From the NCBI RefSeq assembly GCF_020711195.1, contig NZ_JAJFAT010000004.1, positions 119,870 through 183,869 of the forward strand: DNA of 64,000 bases, read 5' to 3'. The notes beneath the pieces are model-generated. The model had not been told where the DNA came from. It saw only the letters and a list, made by a program, of their open reading frames with translations, and searched no databases. Every line of letters begins with the position of its first letter. Position 1 is the stretch's first letter. A program made the position numbers and the translations under genes. The stretch comes from Halanaerobium polyolivorans. GTDB lineage: Bacteria; Bacillota; Halanaerobiia; Halanaerobiales; Halanaerobiaceae. Positions 50,224 through 59,102 of the stretch are shown piece after piece.

Positions 50224-51390
50224 TTATTTTAAGACACTTTGATATATATTTAAAACATCTTCTTTATCTATTTTAACAATACTTCCTCTTTCTTTACCAG
50301 CAACTACTTTAGCAGCCATTTCTTCTAAACGGTCACCTGGTACACCTAATTCTTCTAAGCTTAAAGGCATTCCAATTGATTTGAAAAATTCTCTGGTCTT
50401 TTGAATCCCCTGTTCAGCAGTCCATTTAAGATCTTTAAAATTAGGATCTACTCCCCAAACTCTAACTGCATATTGGGCAAAACGCTCTAAATCATGTTGA
50501 TAAACATATTCCATCCAGGCCGGGAAAATAACTGCCAGTCCTGCTCCATGAGCAACATCATAAAGGGCACTTAATTCATGTTCTATACCATGTGAAGCCC
50601 AGTCACCAACTCTACCAGTATCTAAAAGATTATTGTGGGCAATACTGCCTGTCCACATAATTTCTGCTCTTGCAGCATAATCTTCATTATCTTCTAAAAC
50701 AAGTGGAGTATTAGTAATCATCGTTTTTAAGGCAGCTTCACAAAGCCTATCTGTCAGTTCTACATTGGCTGTTTTTGTAAAATATCTTTCCAGGATGTGG
50801 GACATAATATCAACTGCACCAGCAGCTGTCTGGTAATCAGGAAGGGTAAAGGTTAATTCGGGATTCATAATTGCAAATTGGGGTCTAATATGTTTTGAAT
50901 TTATAGAAAGCTTGTGCTCTCCGTCCATTTTGGTAATAACTGCTGAGGTACTTGATTCACTACCTGCAGCCGGGATAGTCAGCACAACACCAACCGGTAA
51001 AGCCTGCTCTATTTTAACATTGTTTGCAAAAAAGTCCCAGACATCACCATCATAATAATGTCCTGCTGCAATAGTTTTTGCAGAATCAATTACACTACCA
51101 CCACCAACTGCCAAAATAAAATCTACATTTTCTGACTCCACTAATTCCATACCTTTTTTAACCAAATCTAGCCTTGGATTAGGTTTAACCCCACCAAGTT
51201 CTACATAATCTATACCGGCAGCTTCAAGTGATTTAACTACAGTATCATAGGTGCCATATTTCTTTATACTACCTCCACCATAGTGGAGCAAAACTTTACT
51301 CCCATGTTCTGCAGTGTGTTTAGCAACTTCTTTTTCTTTATCTTTACCAAAAATAATCTTGGTCGGATTTTCATAAACAAAATTCCTCAT
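50224..51390 (-). CDS. Iron-containing alcohol dehydrogenase (NAD(P)H butanol dehydrogenase-like)
   Basis: About 388 residues. The dinucleotide region has GGGSVIDSAKTIA and the metal-binding residues lie in the AAGAVDIMSHILERYF and DWASHGIEHELSALYDVAHGAGLAV helices. It resembles BdhA/YqhD-type enzymes that reduce aldehydes to alcohols. The start is ATG 51390 behind AAAGGAGG; upstream codons overlap it. A catabolite-control-like palindrome is about 30 bp upstream of the start, suggesting carbon-source control. It would consume NAD(P)H in fermentation. Confidence 0.88.
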   Translation of the reverse strand: MRNFVYENPTKIIFGKDKEKEVAKHTAEHGSKVLLHYGGGSIKKYGTYDTVVKSLEAAGIDYVELGGVKPNPRLDLVKKGMELVESENVDFILAVGGGSVIDSAKTIAAGHYYDGDVWDFFANNVKIEQALPVGVVLTIPAAGSESSTSAVITKMDGEHKLSINSKHIRPQFAIMNPELTFTLPDYQTAAGAVDIMSHILERYFTKTANVELTDRLCEAALKTMITNTPLVLEDNEDYAARAEIMWTGSIAHNNLLDTGRVGDWASHGIEHELSALYDVAHGAGLAVIFPAWMEYVYQHDLERFAQYAVRVWGVDPNFKDLKWTAEQGIQKTREFFKSIGMPLSLEELGVPGDRLEEMAAKVVAGKERGSIVKIDKEDVLNIYQSVLK

Positions 51391-51419
51391 AATTAACTGC
51401 CTCCTTTTAAAAATCTCCA

Positions 51420-51433
51420 TGAAAATGTTTTCA
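51420..51433. promoter_or_regulatory. CRE-like palindrome upstream of the alcohol dehydrogenase
   Basis: TGAAAATGTTTTCA (6-bp arms) resembles the catabolite responsive element TGWAANCGNTNWCA except for its centre, where TG replaces CG. It lies about 30 bp upstream of the start codon. Confidence 0.3.
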
Positions 51434-51527
51434 AGAAAAAATTTCATTAAAACATTTATAATTGATAAATTTATTACTCAATAAATTATATCATAAAAAC
51501 TGCTTTAATTTCCATAAAAATTAAGAA

Positions 51528-52511
51528 TTAATCAGAAAACATTTCTTCACCGATTTCTTCTGTTCGTTCACTAATCTCTTTTGCCCTATCAAAAAAGCTA
51601 TTTAGCAGTTCTGGACGATCTGTTATATAGCCATCTGCACTAAACCAGGTCAGGACTTTTATCTGCCAGGAATGATTAATTACATATGGAAAAACAAACA
51701 AGCCTCTTTTATGAGCAGAAGCTATATACCAGGGCATCGAAACATGGCCTTTAGGACCTATTCCTTCTGCAACCTCTTCAGTCAGGTTAAGCCAGCCATC
51801 CCAGCGCCATTTGGTAGCTACATTGCTGCTTGTTAAAAGCAGCCGGGGAGATTCCGGCCTCAATTCTCCCAGCCTTTCCAGGCTGGCAGGAGAAAAGGAA
51901 AGAAAAAGAACTTTTGGAGCTTCAGCTTCAACTTCATAGATATCTTTTTCTTCTAATAGATCGGTTATTTCTTTTTCAATCTCTGAATAAAGATAAGGGC
52001 TTTTTAACTCTATAGCAAGCCCGACCCCGGTATTTACTGGGTCAACAATTTCAATTACTTCTTCTAGGGTTAAAATACCTAAGCCCTCATACTCTTCTCT
52101 GGCTCGATCTGGATAGGCCTCATTAAACCAGCTGCCATAATCGAGCTTTCTTAGTTCTTCTAAAGTGAAATTTCTAAATCTATAATTATCACGTTCAGGA
52201 AAAACTTCATCTGCATCGGTTAACCTTAAAAGCTCCTGATCGTGAAAAATAACTAACTCGCCATCTTTTGTTCTCTGGACATCCATTTCTATATAATCTA
52301 TCCCACTTTGCACTGATTTCCTCATGGCTGGCTCAGTTGATTCAGGAGCCGCATAAGAAGAGCCGCGGTGGGCAATTAAAACAGGATAATCAAAATTATA
52401 TTTTTCAATTATTTCTTTTCCCCGTCTAGAAGGTCTGATCAAATAATAAAATTCAAAATATATAAATGCTAGAAGCAAAATAATCGCAATAACTATTATA
52501 TATTTTTTAAT
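51528..52511 (-). CDS. Membrane-anchored glycerophosphodiester phosphodiesterase
   Basis: A GDPD TIM-barrel with LIAHRGSSYAAPESTEPAMRKS (His/Arg and Glu of the active site), IDYIEMDVQRTKDGELVIFHD and IELKSPYLYSEI. It cleaves glycerophosphodiesters to glycerol-3-phosphate. No ATG is available. Reading upstream in frame, GGAGGTGGAATA is followed by ATT AAA AAA, giving the anchor MKKYIIVIAIILLLAFIYF if ATT 52511 is the start; it overlaps the stop of the previous gene (TAATT). A TTG at 52478 is the fallback. It is paired with the LTA synthase-like gene, so it may process its polymer. Confidence 0.85.
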   Translation of the reverse strand: MKKYIIVIAIILLLAFIYFEFYYLIRPSRRGKEIIEKYNFDYPVLIAHRGSSYAAPESTEPAMRKSVQSGIDYIEMDVQRTKDGELVIFHDQELLRLTDADEVFPERDNYRFRNFTLEELRKLDYGSWFNEAYPDRAREEYEGLGILTLEEVIEIVDPVNTGVGLAIELKSPYLYSEIEKEITDLLEEKDIYEVEAEAPKVLFLSFSPASLERLGELRPESPRLLLTSSNVATKWRWDGWLNLTEEVAEGIGPKGHVSMPWYIASAHKRGLFVFPYVINHSWQIKVLTWFSADGYITDRPELLNSFFDRAKEISERTEEIGEEMFSD

Positions 52512-54400
52512 TATTCCACCTCCCTAAAAATTTCACCTTCATGAACACCAAATATTCTTCTCATATAGTTGATTATTGCTTCCATTTCCTCAACCTTTTG
52601 CTGTTCAATTTCCACATCTTTTTCTCTATCCTCAACAAAACCAACTTTATTTAATACTCCCATTTCTTCTACAAAAAGTTGATCTTCATATAAAATCTTG
52701 GGAGTTTCATCTAAAAAGAGCAAAGGTTCTTCTTTATCAGTAAAAAGCGAACGTCCCACAAACTGCTGAGGCAGCTGCTCAAACCCAAGTAAATCAAGCA
52801 CTGTTGGCGTCAGATCAGTAGTTGTTCCAGGATTATTGCTCACCCCAGCTTCTAGTTCAGGGTGACTAATAAACAAGGGAACATGATCTGGCTTTTTAAT
52901 ATTCCTCCAGAGATTAAAATTCCTATCTGAACTGTACTCTGGTGTGTTAACTTCTGACTCATGATCAGAATAGATAAGAACTAAAGTATTATCTAAAACA
53001 CCTGACTTTTCTAATTTCTGAAAAAAGTTTTCTAAAGCACTATCTGTAAAATTAATTGATTTAAAATAGTCTAAGACAAAATTACTGTTTACACCTTCAA
53101 ATTCATCTACACCAGCTTCAGGATAAAAATTAAAGGGAGTATGACAGGTTAATGAGATCATAAAAGCCAAAAAAGGCTCATCTTTTTGCTCAGCAGCAGT
53201 TATAATGTCAGCTGCCTGATCAAAAAAGTCATAATCGTTTACCCCTAATGCTCTCTCTTCAGGCATAACAAAAATTTCTTCACTAAAATCTTCTTTGCTG
53301 TAAAAATTATCGAAACCTAGGGCCGGGTATGCTTCACCCCGGTTAAAAAACTCCTTGGTATTATTATGAAAAGCAAGGGTTTGATAACCCTGCTCATTTA
53401 ATAATTTAGGTAGTGAAGCAAAATTGCTTAGATCAATATCTCTATAAACATAACTCCTATTAACTGGATAAAGAGAGGTTAAAACAGATAGATCAGCATC
53501 AAAGCTGGCATTTACTTTTTGGGCATAAAAATCTGCAAAATATATACTCTCTTCTTTAAATGAATTCAAAAATGGGACAACTTCTTTTCCCTGCTGTTCA
53601 TAGTTAATTATTCTTTCATCAAGAGATTCAACCTGAATCATAATAATATTGCTGTTTTCACTCAGCTGTTTTCGACCACTAAGCTGATCTTTAGTTCTAT
53701 AATAGGGAATATCATCTAACTCTGGTGGTTCAGCCTGCTGCTGTCTCTGCAAATAACTATAACTATCTATGATATAAAAAGGTATAACTCCATGGACCGA
53801 AACAAAGCTACCGCTCCCCAGTTGATAAAGTCTGGTTGGCTGAGCTCCATCAAAAATCACAGAAGCAGTAAATATTTGCACTACAATTAATAATATTACT
53901 ATTACTAAAGCAAATTTTTGTTCAAGAGCAGCCTTTTTAAAAATTCTTTGCGGATTTTTAATAAATTTAAAGTCAGGTAAATAACTAAAACCTAAAAAAC
54001 CTAAAATGATAATATCAAGAATAAAGACAACATCTCTATATCTAATTATATGTCTGAAAAGAACTTCATAAAGGGAAAAATCACCCAGACCTTCTGCAGA
54101 CATAATGTCACTTACACTTAAAAAATTACCAAAATAGCGGTTATAAAAATAATTACTGAAGAAAAAGGTAGTAAAAACAATGACAAGTATAAATAACCTC
54201 TGCCGAGATCTTTTATAAACTAGCAGAGGTTCGATAAAGTTGATGTAAAAATATGCAAAAATTATATTTCTCAAAGCAAGTGATATAATTGATGGAGTTT
54301 GAAAAATATACAGCATTAAATAATTATATTTTATTAAAAAAGATAAAAAGAGAATTAAGGAAAAATACCTAACCCTCTGCTCTAATTTATTTTGCAGCAA
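52511..54400 (-). CDS. LTA synthase-family (alkaline-phosphatase-fold) membrane sulfatase/transferase
   Basis: About 629 residues. Five N-terminal membrane segments (residues about 10-185) precede an extracytoplasmic sulfatase domain from about 250. The metal Glu is at 258 (IIMIQVESLDE), and the D-H ligands are in LVLIYSDHESE. Where LTA synthase has its catalytic Thr (GKTSDSEF-type), this protein has NASFDADL with Ser299, a conservative change. It probably transfers glycerol-phosphate-type groups outside the membrane. The TTG start follows GAGGGGG. It is coupled to GDPD. Confidence 0.82.
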   Translation of the reverse strand: MLQNKLEQRVRYFSLILFLSFLIKYNYLMLYIFQTPSIISLALRNIIFAYFYINFIEPLLVYKRSRQRLFILVIVFTTFFFSNYFYNRYFGNFLSVSDIMSAEGLGDFSLYEVLFRHIIRYRDVVFILDIIILGFLGFSYLPDFKFIKNPQRIFKKAALEQKFALVIVILLIVVQIFTASVIFDGAQPTRLYQLGSGSFVSVHGVIPFYIIDSYSYLQRQQQAEPPELDDIPYYRTKDQLSGRKQLSENSNIIMIQVESLDERIINYEQQGKEVVPFLNSFKEESIYFADFYAQKVNASFDADLSVLTSLYPVNRSYVYRDIDLSNFASLPKLLNEQGYQTLAFHNNTKEFFNRGEAYPALGFDNFYSKEDFSEEIFVMPEERALGVNDYDFFDQAADIITAAEQKDEPFLAFMISLTCHTPFNFYPEAGVDEFEGVNSNFVLDYFKSINFTDSALENFFQKLEKSGVLDNTLVLIYSDHESEVNTPEYSSDRNFNLWRNIKKPDHVPLFISHPELEAGVSNNPGTTTDLTPTVLDLLGFEQLPQQFVGRSLFTDKEEPLLFLDETPKILYEDQLFVEEMGVLNKVGFVEDREKDVEIEQQKVEEMEAIINYMRRIFGVHEGEIFREVE

Positions 54401-54529
54401 TGAAACTGCCCCCTCTTTTCTTTTTTCGTTTTTATCATATCAGATAATCAACTTTATTAAAAGTCTTTTTTTAAGATATTTTGCAAAGTTAAAAAGTAGT
54501 CAATAATTCATATATTTTGCAATTATCTG

Positions 54530-54560
54530 CAGAAAAAAAAGCCCCCTGTTTAAAGAGGGC
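54530..54560 (-). terminator. Terminator after dhaK
   Basis: Stem GCCCTCT/AGGGGGC (54541-54560) with one G-U, a 6-base loop and eight T on the minus strand. Confidence 0.85.
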
Positions 54561-54592
54561 ATTAAATCTATTATTATAATTTTTTTTTTAAC

Positions 54593-55591
54593 TTAAAGCT
54601 TTTTGAAACCTGGAGATTCTGCACTTTTATCATAAAGAGATTTTAACTCATCATTTAATTTAAAGAAAGTGATAGAAAATCCTGCCATATCAAGGCTTGT
54701 ACAATAACCTCCCATTACGACATCATGGACTTTAATCTCTTTAGCAGCTAAAATATCATCTAGTTCCTTATATACTAACAATAATTCTTCTCTGGTCATA
54801 GCTCCCAGGTCATTGATTAAAACCGCAATCTCATCTCCTGCATCTAATTCTAAATCATCATTTAATAATTTTTCTGTCATCATTTCTACCAGTTCTGCTG
54901 CAGGTTTGATCTTAGTTCTTTTAATACCCTGCTCACCATGCAGACCCATCCCGATCTCCATTTCATCAGCAGCCATTTCAAACATCGGCTCTTTTTCAGT
55001 TGGTAGAGTTGCAGCTGAGAAAGCAACACCTAAACTTCTGGTATTGGCCCTTGCTGTTTCAACTACAGATTTCACCTCTGCTAAATCTGCTCCGGTATCA
55101 GCAATTGCCCCGGCTATCTTGATTAAAAATAGGTCTCCTGCAATTCCCCTTCTTTTACTTTTTTCTTCAGGTGGGCCTGAAGCTACATCATCCCAAACTC
55201 TAACGGTTTCTACCTCAATACCGTCAGCTTCAGCCATTTCTGCAGCCATATCAAAGTTCATATTATCACCAGCATAGTTACCATAAAGATAAAGCACACC
55301 TTTACCACTATCTACCGCTTTGGTGGCTTCATAAATCATATTAGGATCAGGAGAGGTAAAAATATCACCATTAACTGAAACATCTGCCAGACCAGGACCG
55401 ATAAATTCTAAAAAGACCGGCTCATGTCCAGCACCTCCACCAATTAAAACTGCTACCTTATCTTCAATTGGAGTTTCTTTTCTGGCCACCGCATTATAAT
55501 CACCGATTCTTTTGTAATTATTCCTGTGTGCCCTTAAAAAACCTTCTACAGCTTCACCTGCAACCTTTTCTGGATCATTATAAATTTTCAC
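54593..55591 (-). CDS. dhaK: DhaK-like dihydroxyacetone (ketose) kinase subunit
   Basis: A 332-residue DAK1-domain protein with the loop GGGAGHEP (51-58) and the substrate-binding His218 in GMGLHGEQG, the residue that forms a hemiaminal with the keto sugar. DhaK binds the ketose; phosphate normally comes from DhaL, driven by DhaM/PTS or by ATP. Neither DhaL nor DhaM is in the window. It has a GTG start after AAAGGAGG and lies behind a terminator downstream of the HAD gene, so it may be separately controlled. Confidence 0.88.
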   Translation of the reverse strand: MKIYNDPEKVAGEAVEGFLRAHRNNYKRIGDYNAVARKETPIEDKVAVLIGGGAGHEPVFLEFIGPGLADVSVNGDIFTSPDPNMIYEATKAVDSGKGVLYLYGNYAGDNMNFDMAAEMAEADGIEVETVRVWDDVASGPPEEKSKRRGIAGDLFLIKIAGAIADTGADLAEVKSVVETARANTRSLGVAFSAATLPTEKEPMFEMAADEMEIGMGLHGEQGIKRTKIKPAAELVEMMTEKLLNDDLELDAGDEIAVLINDLGAMTREELLLVYKELDDILAAKEIKVHDVVMGGYCTSLDMAGFSITFFKLNDELKSLYDKSAESPGFKKL

Positions 55592-55685
55592 TTTCTTTAG
55601 CCCTCCTTTGAATTTGAGATCTTCTTCTCTTTTATTTTATCACTTATTTTGAAATTTTTAAATAATTCTGTTAATTTACTTTTTT

Positions 55686-55728
55686 AAAAAAGAGAGCCAA
55701 AAGTCAAATAAGCTTTCAGCCCTCTTTT
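55686..55728 (-). terminator. Terminator between HAD phosphatase and dhaK
   Basis: Stem AAAAGAG.GC/GC.CTCTTTT (55687-55697 with 55719-55728) with a 20-base loop and five to six T on the minus strand. Confidence 0.65.
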
Positions 55729-55769
55729 ATAATCATTTATTTTACAGTTAAAAGTGAAATGCTTTTAAC

Positions 55770-56570
55770 TTAAAGTTCTTCCAATTTCTTTTTTATTTCT
55801 GCAACTGATTCAAACACAAAGTCTGGATCTTGTGGGGCTTCTGCCAGCATTTCTCTATCAGTTTCTCCACTTAAAACCAAAATGCTTGTAATATCAGCAT
55901 CTATGGCCATCTGAATATCGGTATATAATCTATCTCCAACCATAGCCAGATTTGCTTTACTTATACCTAGATTTTTAGCTACATAATCTATCATCAAACT
56001 ATTAGGTTTACCTATAACTAAAGGCTTTTTACCGGTTGAAGTTTCTAAAAGACTGATCATCGAACCACAATCAGGCATTGTTTTACCATCTTTTAAAGGA
56101 CAGACATAATCAGGATTTGCTGCCACATATTCTACTCCAGATAAAATTAAATCATGAGCATCCCAGAGCTTTTGATAGGTTAAAGTTGTATCAAAAGCCA
56201 AAGCAACAAAGTCTATTCCAGCTTGCTTTTCTTTTACCAGTTCTAAACCTGCTTCTTCAAGTTCTTTTTCAAAAGATGGAGTCCCAAGTGGATAAACCTT
56301 TGCTCCTTCTTTTTGACTTCTAATATAATCAGCAGTAACCTCTCCAGAATTAACTATTCTTTCTAAGGGGATTGAAAGGCCAAGTCTCTCCAGTTTTTGC
56401 TGATAATCTTTGCTGTTTTTAGCAGAATTATTGGTAAAAAAGACATAATCCTTAGCCTTTTTTTCCAGGGTATCAACAAATTCTTTAGCCTTATCAATCA
56501 ATTGATCACTTAAATAGATAGTCCCATCCATATCAAGCAAATAACATTCTATTTCTCCAAGCTTTGTCAT
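55770..56570 (-). CDS. HAD-IIA sugar-phosphate phosphatase (AraL/NagD-like)
   Basis: A 266-residue phosphatase. HAD motif 1 is LLDMDGTIY, motif 2 FFTNNSAKN, motif 3 Lys in VIGKPNSLM and motif 4 MVGDRLYTDIQMA, with the C2A cap in between. Bacillus AraL of this class removes phosphate from sugar phosphates and lies beside AraM in the ara operon. Here the next gene is also AraM-like. It may discard accumulated phosphorylated intermediates. Confidence 0.88.
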   Translation of the reverse strand: MTKLGEIECYLLDMDGTIYLSDQLIDKAKEFVDTLEKKAKDYVFFTNNSAKNSKDYQQKLERLGLSIPLERIVNSGEVTADYIRSQKEGAKVYPLGTPSFEKELEEAGLELVKEKQAGIDFVALAFDTTLTYQKLWDAHDLILSGVEYVAANPDYVCPLKDGKTMPDCGSMISLLETSTGKKPLVIGKPNSLMIDYVAKNLGISKANLAMVGDRLYTDIQMAIDADITSILVLSGETDREMLAEAPQDPDFVFESVAEIKKKLEEL

Positions 56571-56612
56571 TTAAACCATTCCTTTGTAAATTGAATTCTT
56601 TTTAAATATTTC

Positions 56613-57938
56613 TTAAAGTTTTGCTTCCAGCTTTTCTACCGCCTCTGTTCCCCATTCTTCCAGCAGTCCTAACTGATTTAAGAGGGTTAAGATGGAATAA
56701 CGACTTCTGATTTCAAATCCATAATTTACTGCTTTTCTTAACCAGTCACGATTTAAATTCTTAACATCATCTCTGGCAAAGAATTTGAAGTCATCTAATA
56801 TAACTTCAACCTCTTTAAGACTGTTCTCATATTCTTTGATAGCTGCTTTAATTTCTGTTTCTTTGGCTAATAATCTTTCTTTTGAAACCTTTTCTCTTTC
56901 CCATCTTTCAGCTAGAAGTTCTAATATTTTAGGAGCTTTTTCTAAATAAATTTCTTTGATCGCCTTTTCTCTGGCCTGACGGTCATGTTTTAACTCTAAT
57001 TGAGAAAAATCTTCTTCTAATAATCTTAAGTATAACTCACTTGTGATAACACTTGCAACCCCAACTTTAATTCCATGGGTTGGAACTGGCTCTTTAAAAA
57101 TGCCTGAATACATATCAAAAAAGTGAGAAATCTGATGTTCTCCCGCAGATGCTGGTCTGGAATTACCGACCATCATCATTGCTATACCGGAATAGATCAA
57201 GCCTTTTGTTAAGGCATCTACCCCATCAATATCTCTTTCTAAAATGCTTTGATAATTGTCCATTAAATCATCTAAAACATCTTCAACTAAATCATAAGCT
57301 TCCTGACAAAAATAAGCATCTAAGAGAATTCTCTGCATTTTCCAGCCCAGTAATGATGTTACTTTGCCCAAAAGATCTCCTAAACCTGATTGAATCAATT
57401 TCCAAGGTGATGCTGCCAAAACATTTAAGTCTCCTATAATCAATTCTGGTGGTGTAATATCATATGACTTTTTTACTCCATCTACAGTAATAGAAGCAAT
57501 TGATGAGGCATAACCATCCATAGAAGGTGCAGTAGCATAAATTGAATAAGGTTTTTTCATCTTATGAGCTGCATAAGCAGTTAGATCATTTAAACTACCT
57601 GAACCACAGGCTAAAATATAGCCATCATCTTCTACTCCAGCCATCACCCCAAAAATTGCATCTGGATCTGGAACCAGGTGGTCATCTCCTTCTTTTTCCT
57701 TCAGGGTAATCTCTACTACCTCATAGCCAGCACTTTCTAAAGTCTTTTTAAGTTCATTCCCGGCAGCTTCTTTGGTGTTTTTATCATCTACTAAATAAAT
57801 CTTTTTAAATTCTGTTGTTTTTTCCAATAACTTTGGAACTTTAGCCACAGCATTTTCTTCAATTAAAACTTCTTGAATTGGAACTTGATGTACTCTTCCA
57901 CAAGAACATTCTTTAGCTGAGATTTCTTTTAAATCCAT
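56613..57938 (-). CDS. egsA: sn-Glycerol-1-phosphate dehydrogenase (EgsA/AraM-like)
   Basis: A 441-residue member of the iron-ADH fold. It shows GSGSLNDLTAYAAHKMKKPY (NAD binding), ATAPSMDGYASSIASIT, SGLGDLLGKVTSLLGWKM and SAGEHQISHFFDMY, the metal-binding His/Asp set. It reduces DHAP to sn-glycerol-1-phosphate, or handles a related triose/ketose phosphate. AraM in Bacillus sits next to AraL, and here it heads a two-gene unit with the HAD phosphatase. The leader has a promoter, an 8-bp inverted repeat and a copy (10/11) of the proposed DeoR motif. Confidence 0.9.
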   Translation of the reverse strand: MDLKEISAKECSCGRVHQVPIQEVLIEENAVAKVPKLLEKTTEFKKIYLVDDKNTKEAAGNELKKTLESAGYEVVEITLKEKEGDDHLVPDPDAIFGVMAGVEDDGYILACGSGSLNDLTAYAAHKMKKPYSIYATAPSMDGYASSIASITVDGVKKSYDITPPELIIGDLNVLAASPWKLIQSGLGDLLGKVTSLLGWKMQRILLDAYFCQEAYDLVEDVLDDLMDNYQSILERDIDGVDALTKGLIYSGIAMMMVGNSRPASAGEHQISHFFDMYSGIFKEPVPTHGIKVGVASVITSELYLRLLEEDFSQLELKHDRQAREKAIKEIYLEKAPKILELLAERWEREKVSKERLLAKETEIKAAIKEYENSLKEVEVILDDFKFFARDDVKNLNRDWLRKAVNYGFEIRSRYSILTLLNQLGLLEEWGTEAVEKLEAKL

Positions 57939-57959
57939 CTTTATTCCTCCTTTTAATAT

Positions 57960-58003
57960 AGCTGGAACTTTGTTTTAAAAGTCTTTGTTGATAATTTCCA
58001 GCT
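57960..58003 (-). repeat. Inverted repeat in the egsA leader
   Basis: AGCTGGAA (57960-57967) and TTCCAGCT (57996-58003) form an 8-bp perfect inverted repeat around a 28-base loop. The loop contains ACTTTGTTTTA (57967-57977), which differs at one base from the motif at the other DeoR-cluster promoters. Confidence 0.5.
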
Positions 58004-58049
58004 CGAGAATCTTCGCAAATAAGCAGTTTAATAATTTTTTCTTAATTAA

Positions 58050-58078
58050 ATAATAGCACAAAATAAAACTAAAAACAA
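58050..58078 (-). promoter_or_regulatory. Promoter of egsA
   Basis: Minus-strand TTGTTT (58073-58078), 17-bp spacer, TATTAT (58050-58055). Confidence 0.55.
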
Positions 58079-58082
58079 GCAC

Positions 58083-58152
58083 TTTTTGTTATTTATTTTT
58101 ATTATTTTTTATTTATTTTTTATTTATTTTTATTAAATCTTATTTTTTTGTT
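58083..58152. repeat. AT-only tract of TTTATT repeats
   Basis: About 70 bp of nearly pure A/T with repeated TTATTTATTTTT units between the divergent egsA and DeoR promoters. It is probably intrinsically curved or easily melted DNA. Confidence 0.6.
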
Positions 58153-58190
58153 TAATAATGCTTATAAAGCCTTGTTTTGCAAAGGATTTC

Positions 58191-58219
58191 TTGACAAATA
58201 AAACAAAATAAAATACAAT
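58191..58219 (+). promoter_or_regulatory. Promoter of the DeoR gene with embedded motif
   Basis: TTGACA (58191-58196), 17-bp spacer, TACAAT (58214-58219). The spacer contains TAAAACAAAAT (58199-58209), the motif repeated at the other end of the cluster. Confidence 0.75.
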
Positions 58220-58281
58220 TATAATAAACAGAGTTTAAGAACAAGAATTATTATTATATATATATAGGGGGATTATTAACA

Positions 58282-59052
58282 ATGTTATCACATACCAGAA
58301 AAAACAAGATACTTGAGCTCCTAAAAACCCATAAACAAATCTCTACCCAGGAGCTAGAAGAAGAACTAGATGTCTCCGGAGCAACAATTAGAAACGACCT
58401 TGCCCAGTTAGAAGAAAAAGGTCTAATAGAAAGAATCCATGGTGGAGCTGTTTTACCCAATCAGGAGGATAAAAGCAGTTTTAGAAACTTTCACAAAAGA
58501 AGCGAAAAAAATGTTGAAGAAAAAAAATCGATTGGTAAAAAAGCCAAAGATTATATCAAAGATGGCCAGACCATTATTTTAGATGCTAGTTCAACCATTT
58601 TATATCTGCTCCCTTATCTGACAAACTGTCAAAAACTAACCGTAATCACAAATGGCATTTACACTGCTTTAGAAGTTAAAGGTGAAGAAGATTTTAATGT
58701 CATTTTATTAGGTGGTATTGTGCGTCCTAAATCTGGTTCAGTTGAAGGTTTAATTGGTGGCTGTATGATAGATAATCTTTCTGCTGATCTAATGATAACT
58801 TCTTCCCACGGTTTTAATATAGAAAACGGACTCACAGATTTTAACTTTTATGAAGTTGAACTTAAAAAACGGATGGTCGCTAAAGCAGATAAGCTGATTG
58901 CCCTAGTAGATCACACCAAACTCGGCCATACTTCTGCCGCCCAATTTGCCAGAACAAAGGATATAGATCTTTTGATTACCGATTCAAATGTTGATCCTAA
59001 AGTAGTAGAAAGAATTCGCAAAGCAGGGATCAATATCGAAGTTGGTGATTAA
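58282..59052 (+). CDS. DeoR-family sugar-phosphate-responsive repressor
   Basis: A 256-residue regulator. The N-terminal winged helix has KILELLKTHKQISTQELEEEL and VSGATIRNDLAQLEEKGLIERIHGGAVLP, the DeoR signature. The C-terminal sugar-isomerase-like sensor has ILDASSTILYLLPYL, TVITNGIYTALEV and ALVDHTKLGHTSAAQFA. Such repressors release DNA when bound to a phosphorylated sugar. It is the only plus-strand gene in the cluster, so it is the obvious controller of the flanking operons. Confidence 0.93.
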   Translation: MLSHTRKNKILELLKTHKQISTQELEEELDVSGATIRNDLAQLEEKGLIERIHGGAVLPNQEDKSSFRNFHKRSEKNVEEKKSIGKKAKDYIKDGQTIILDASSTILYLLPYLTNCQKLTVITNGIYTALEVKGEEDFNVILLGGIVRPKSGSVEGLIGGCMIDNLSADLMITSSHGFNIENGLTDFNFYEVELKKRMVAKADKLIALVDHTKLGHTSAAQFARTKDIDLLITDSNVDPKVVERIRKAGINIEVGD

Positions 59053-59066
59053 ATAGCTTGATTTTA

Positions 59067-59093
59067 ACCCCGCAATCATCATAACTGCGGGGT
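59067..59093. terminator. Bidirectional terminator between DeoR and the SorE-like gene
   Basis: Perfect 8-bp stem ACCCCGCA/TGCGGGGT (59067-59074 with 59086-59093) with an 11-base loop between convergent genes. Confidence 0.8.
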
Positions 59094-59102
59094 CTGTTGT
59101 TG

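Noticed and set aside
54813..55277. Plus-strand open frame of 154 codons opposite dhaK
   Set aside because: Ser/Ile/Pro-rich shadow of the DhaK coding strand without a ribosome site or domain.
58083..58152. AT-rich tract as a replication origin or CRISPR-like repeat
   Set aside because: No DnaA-box clusters, no dnaA/dnaN nearby and no regular repeat-spacer structure.
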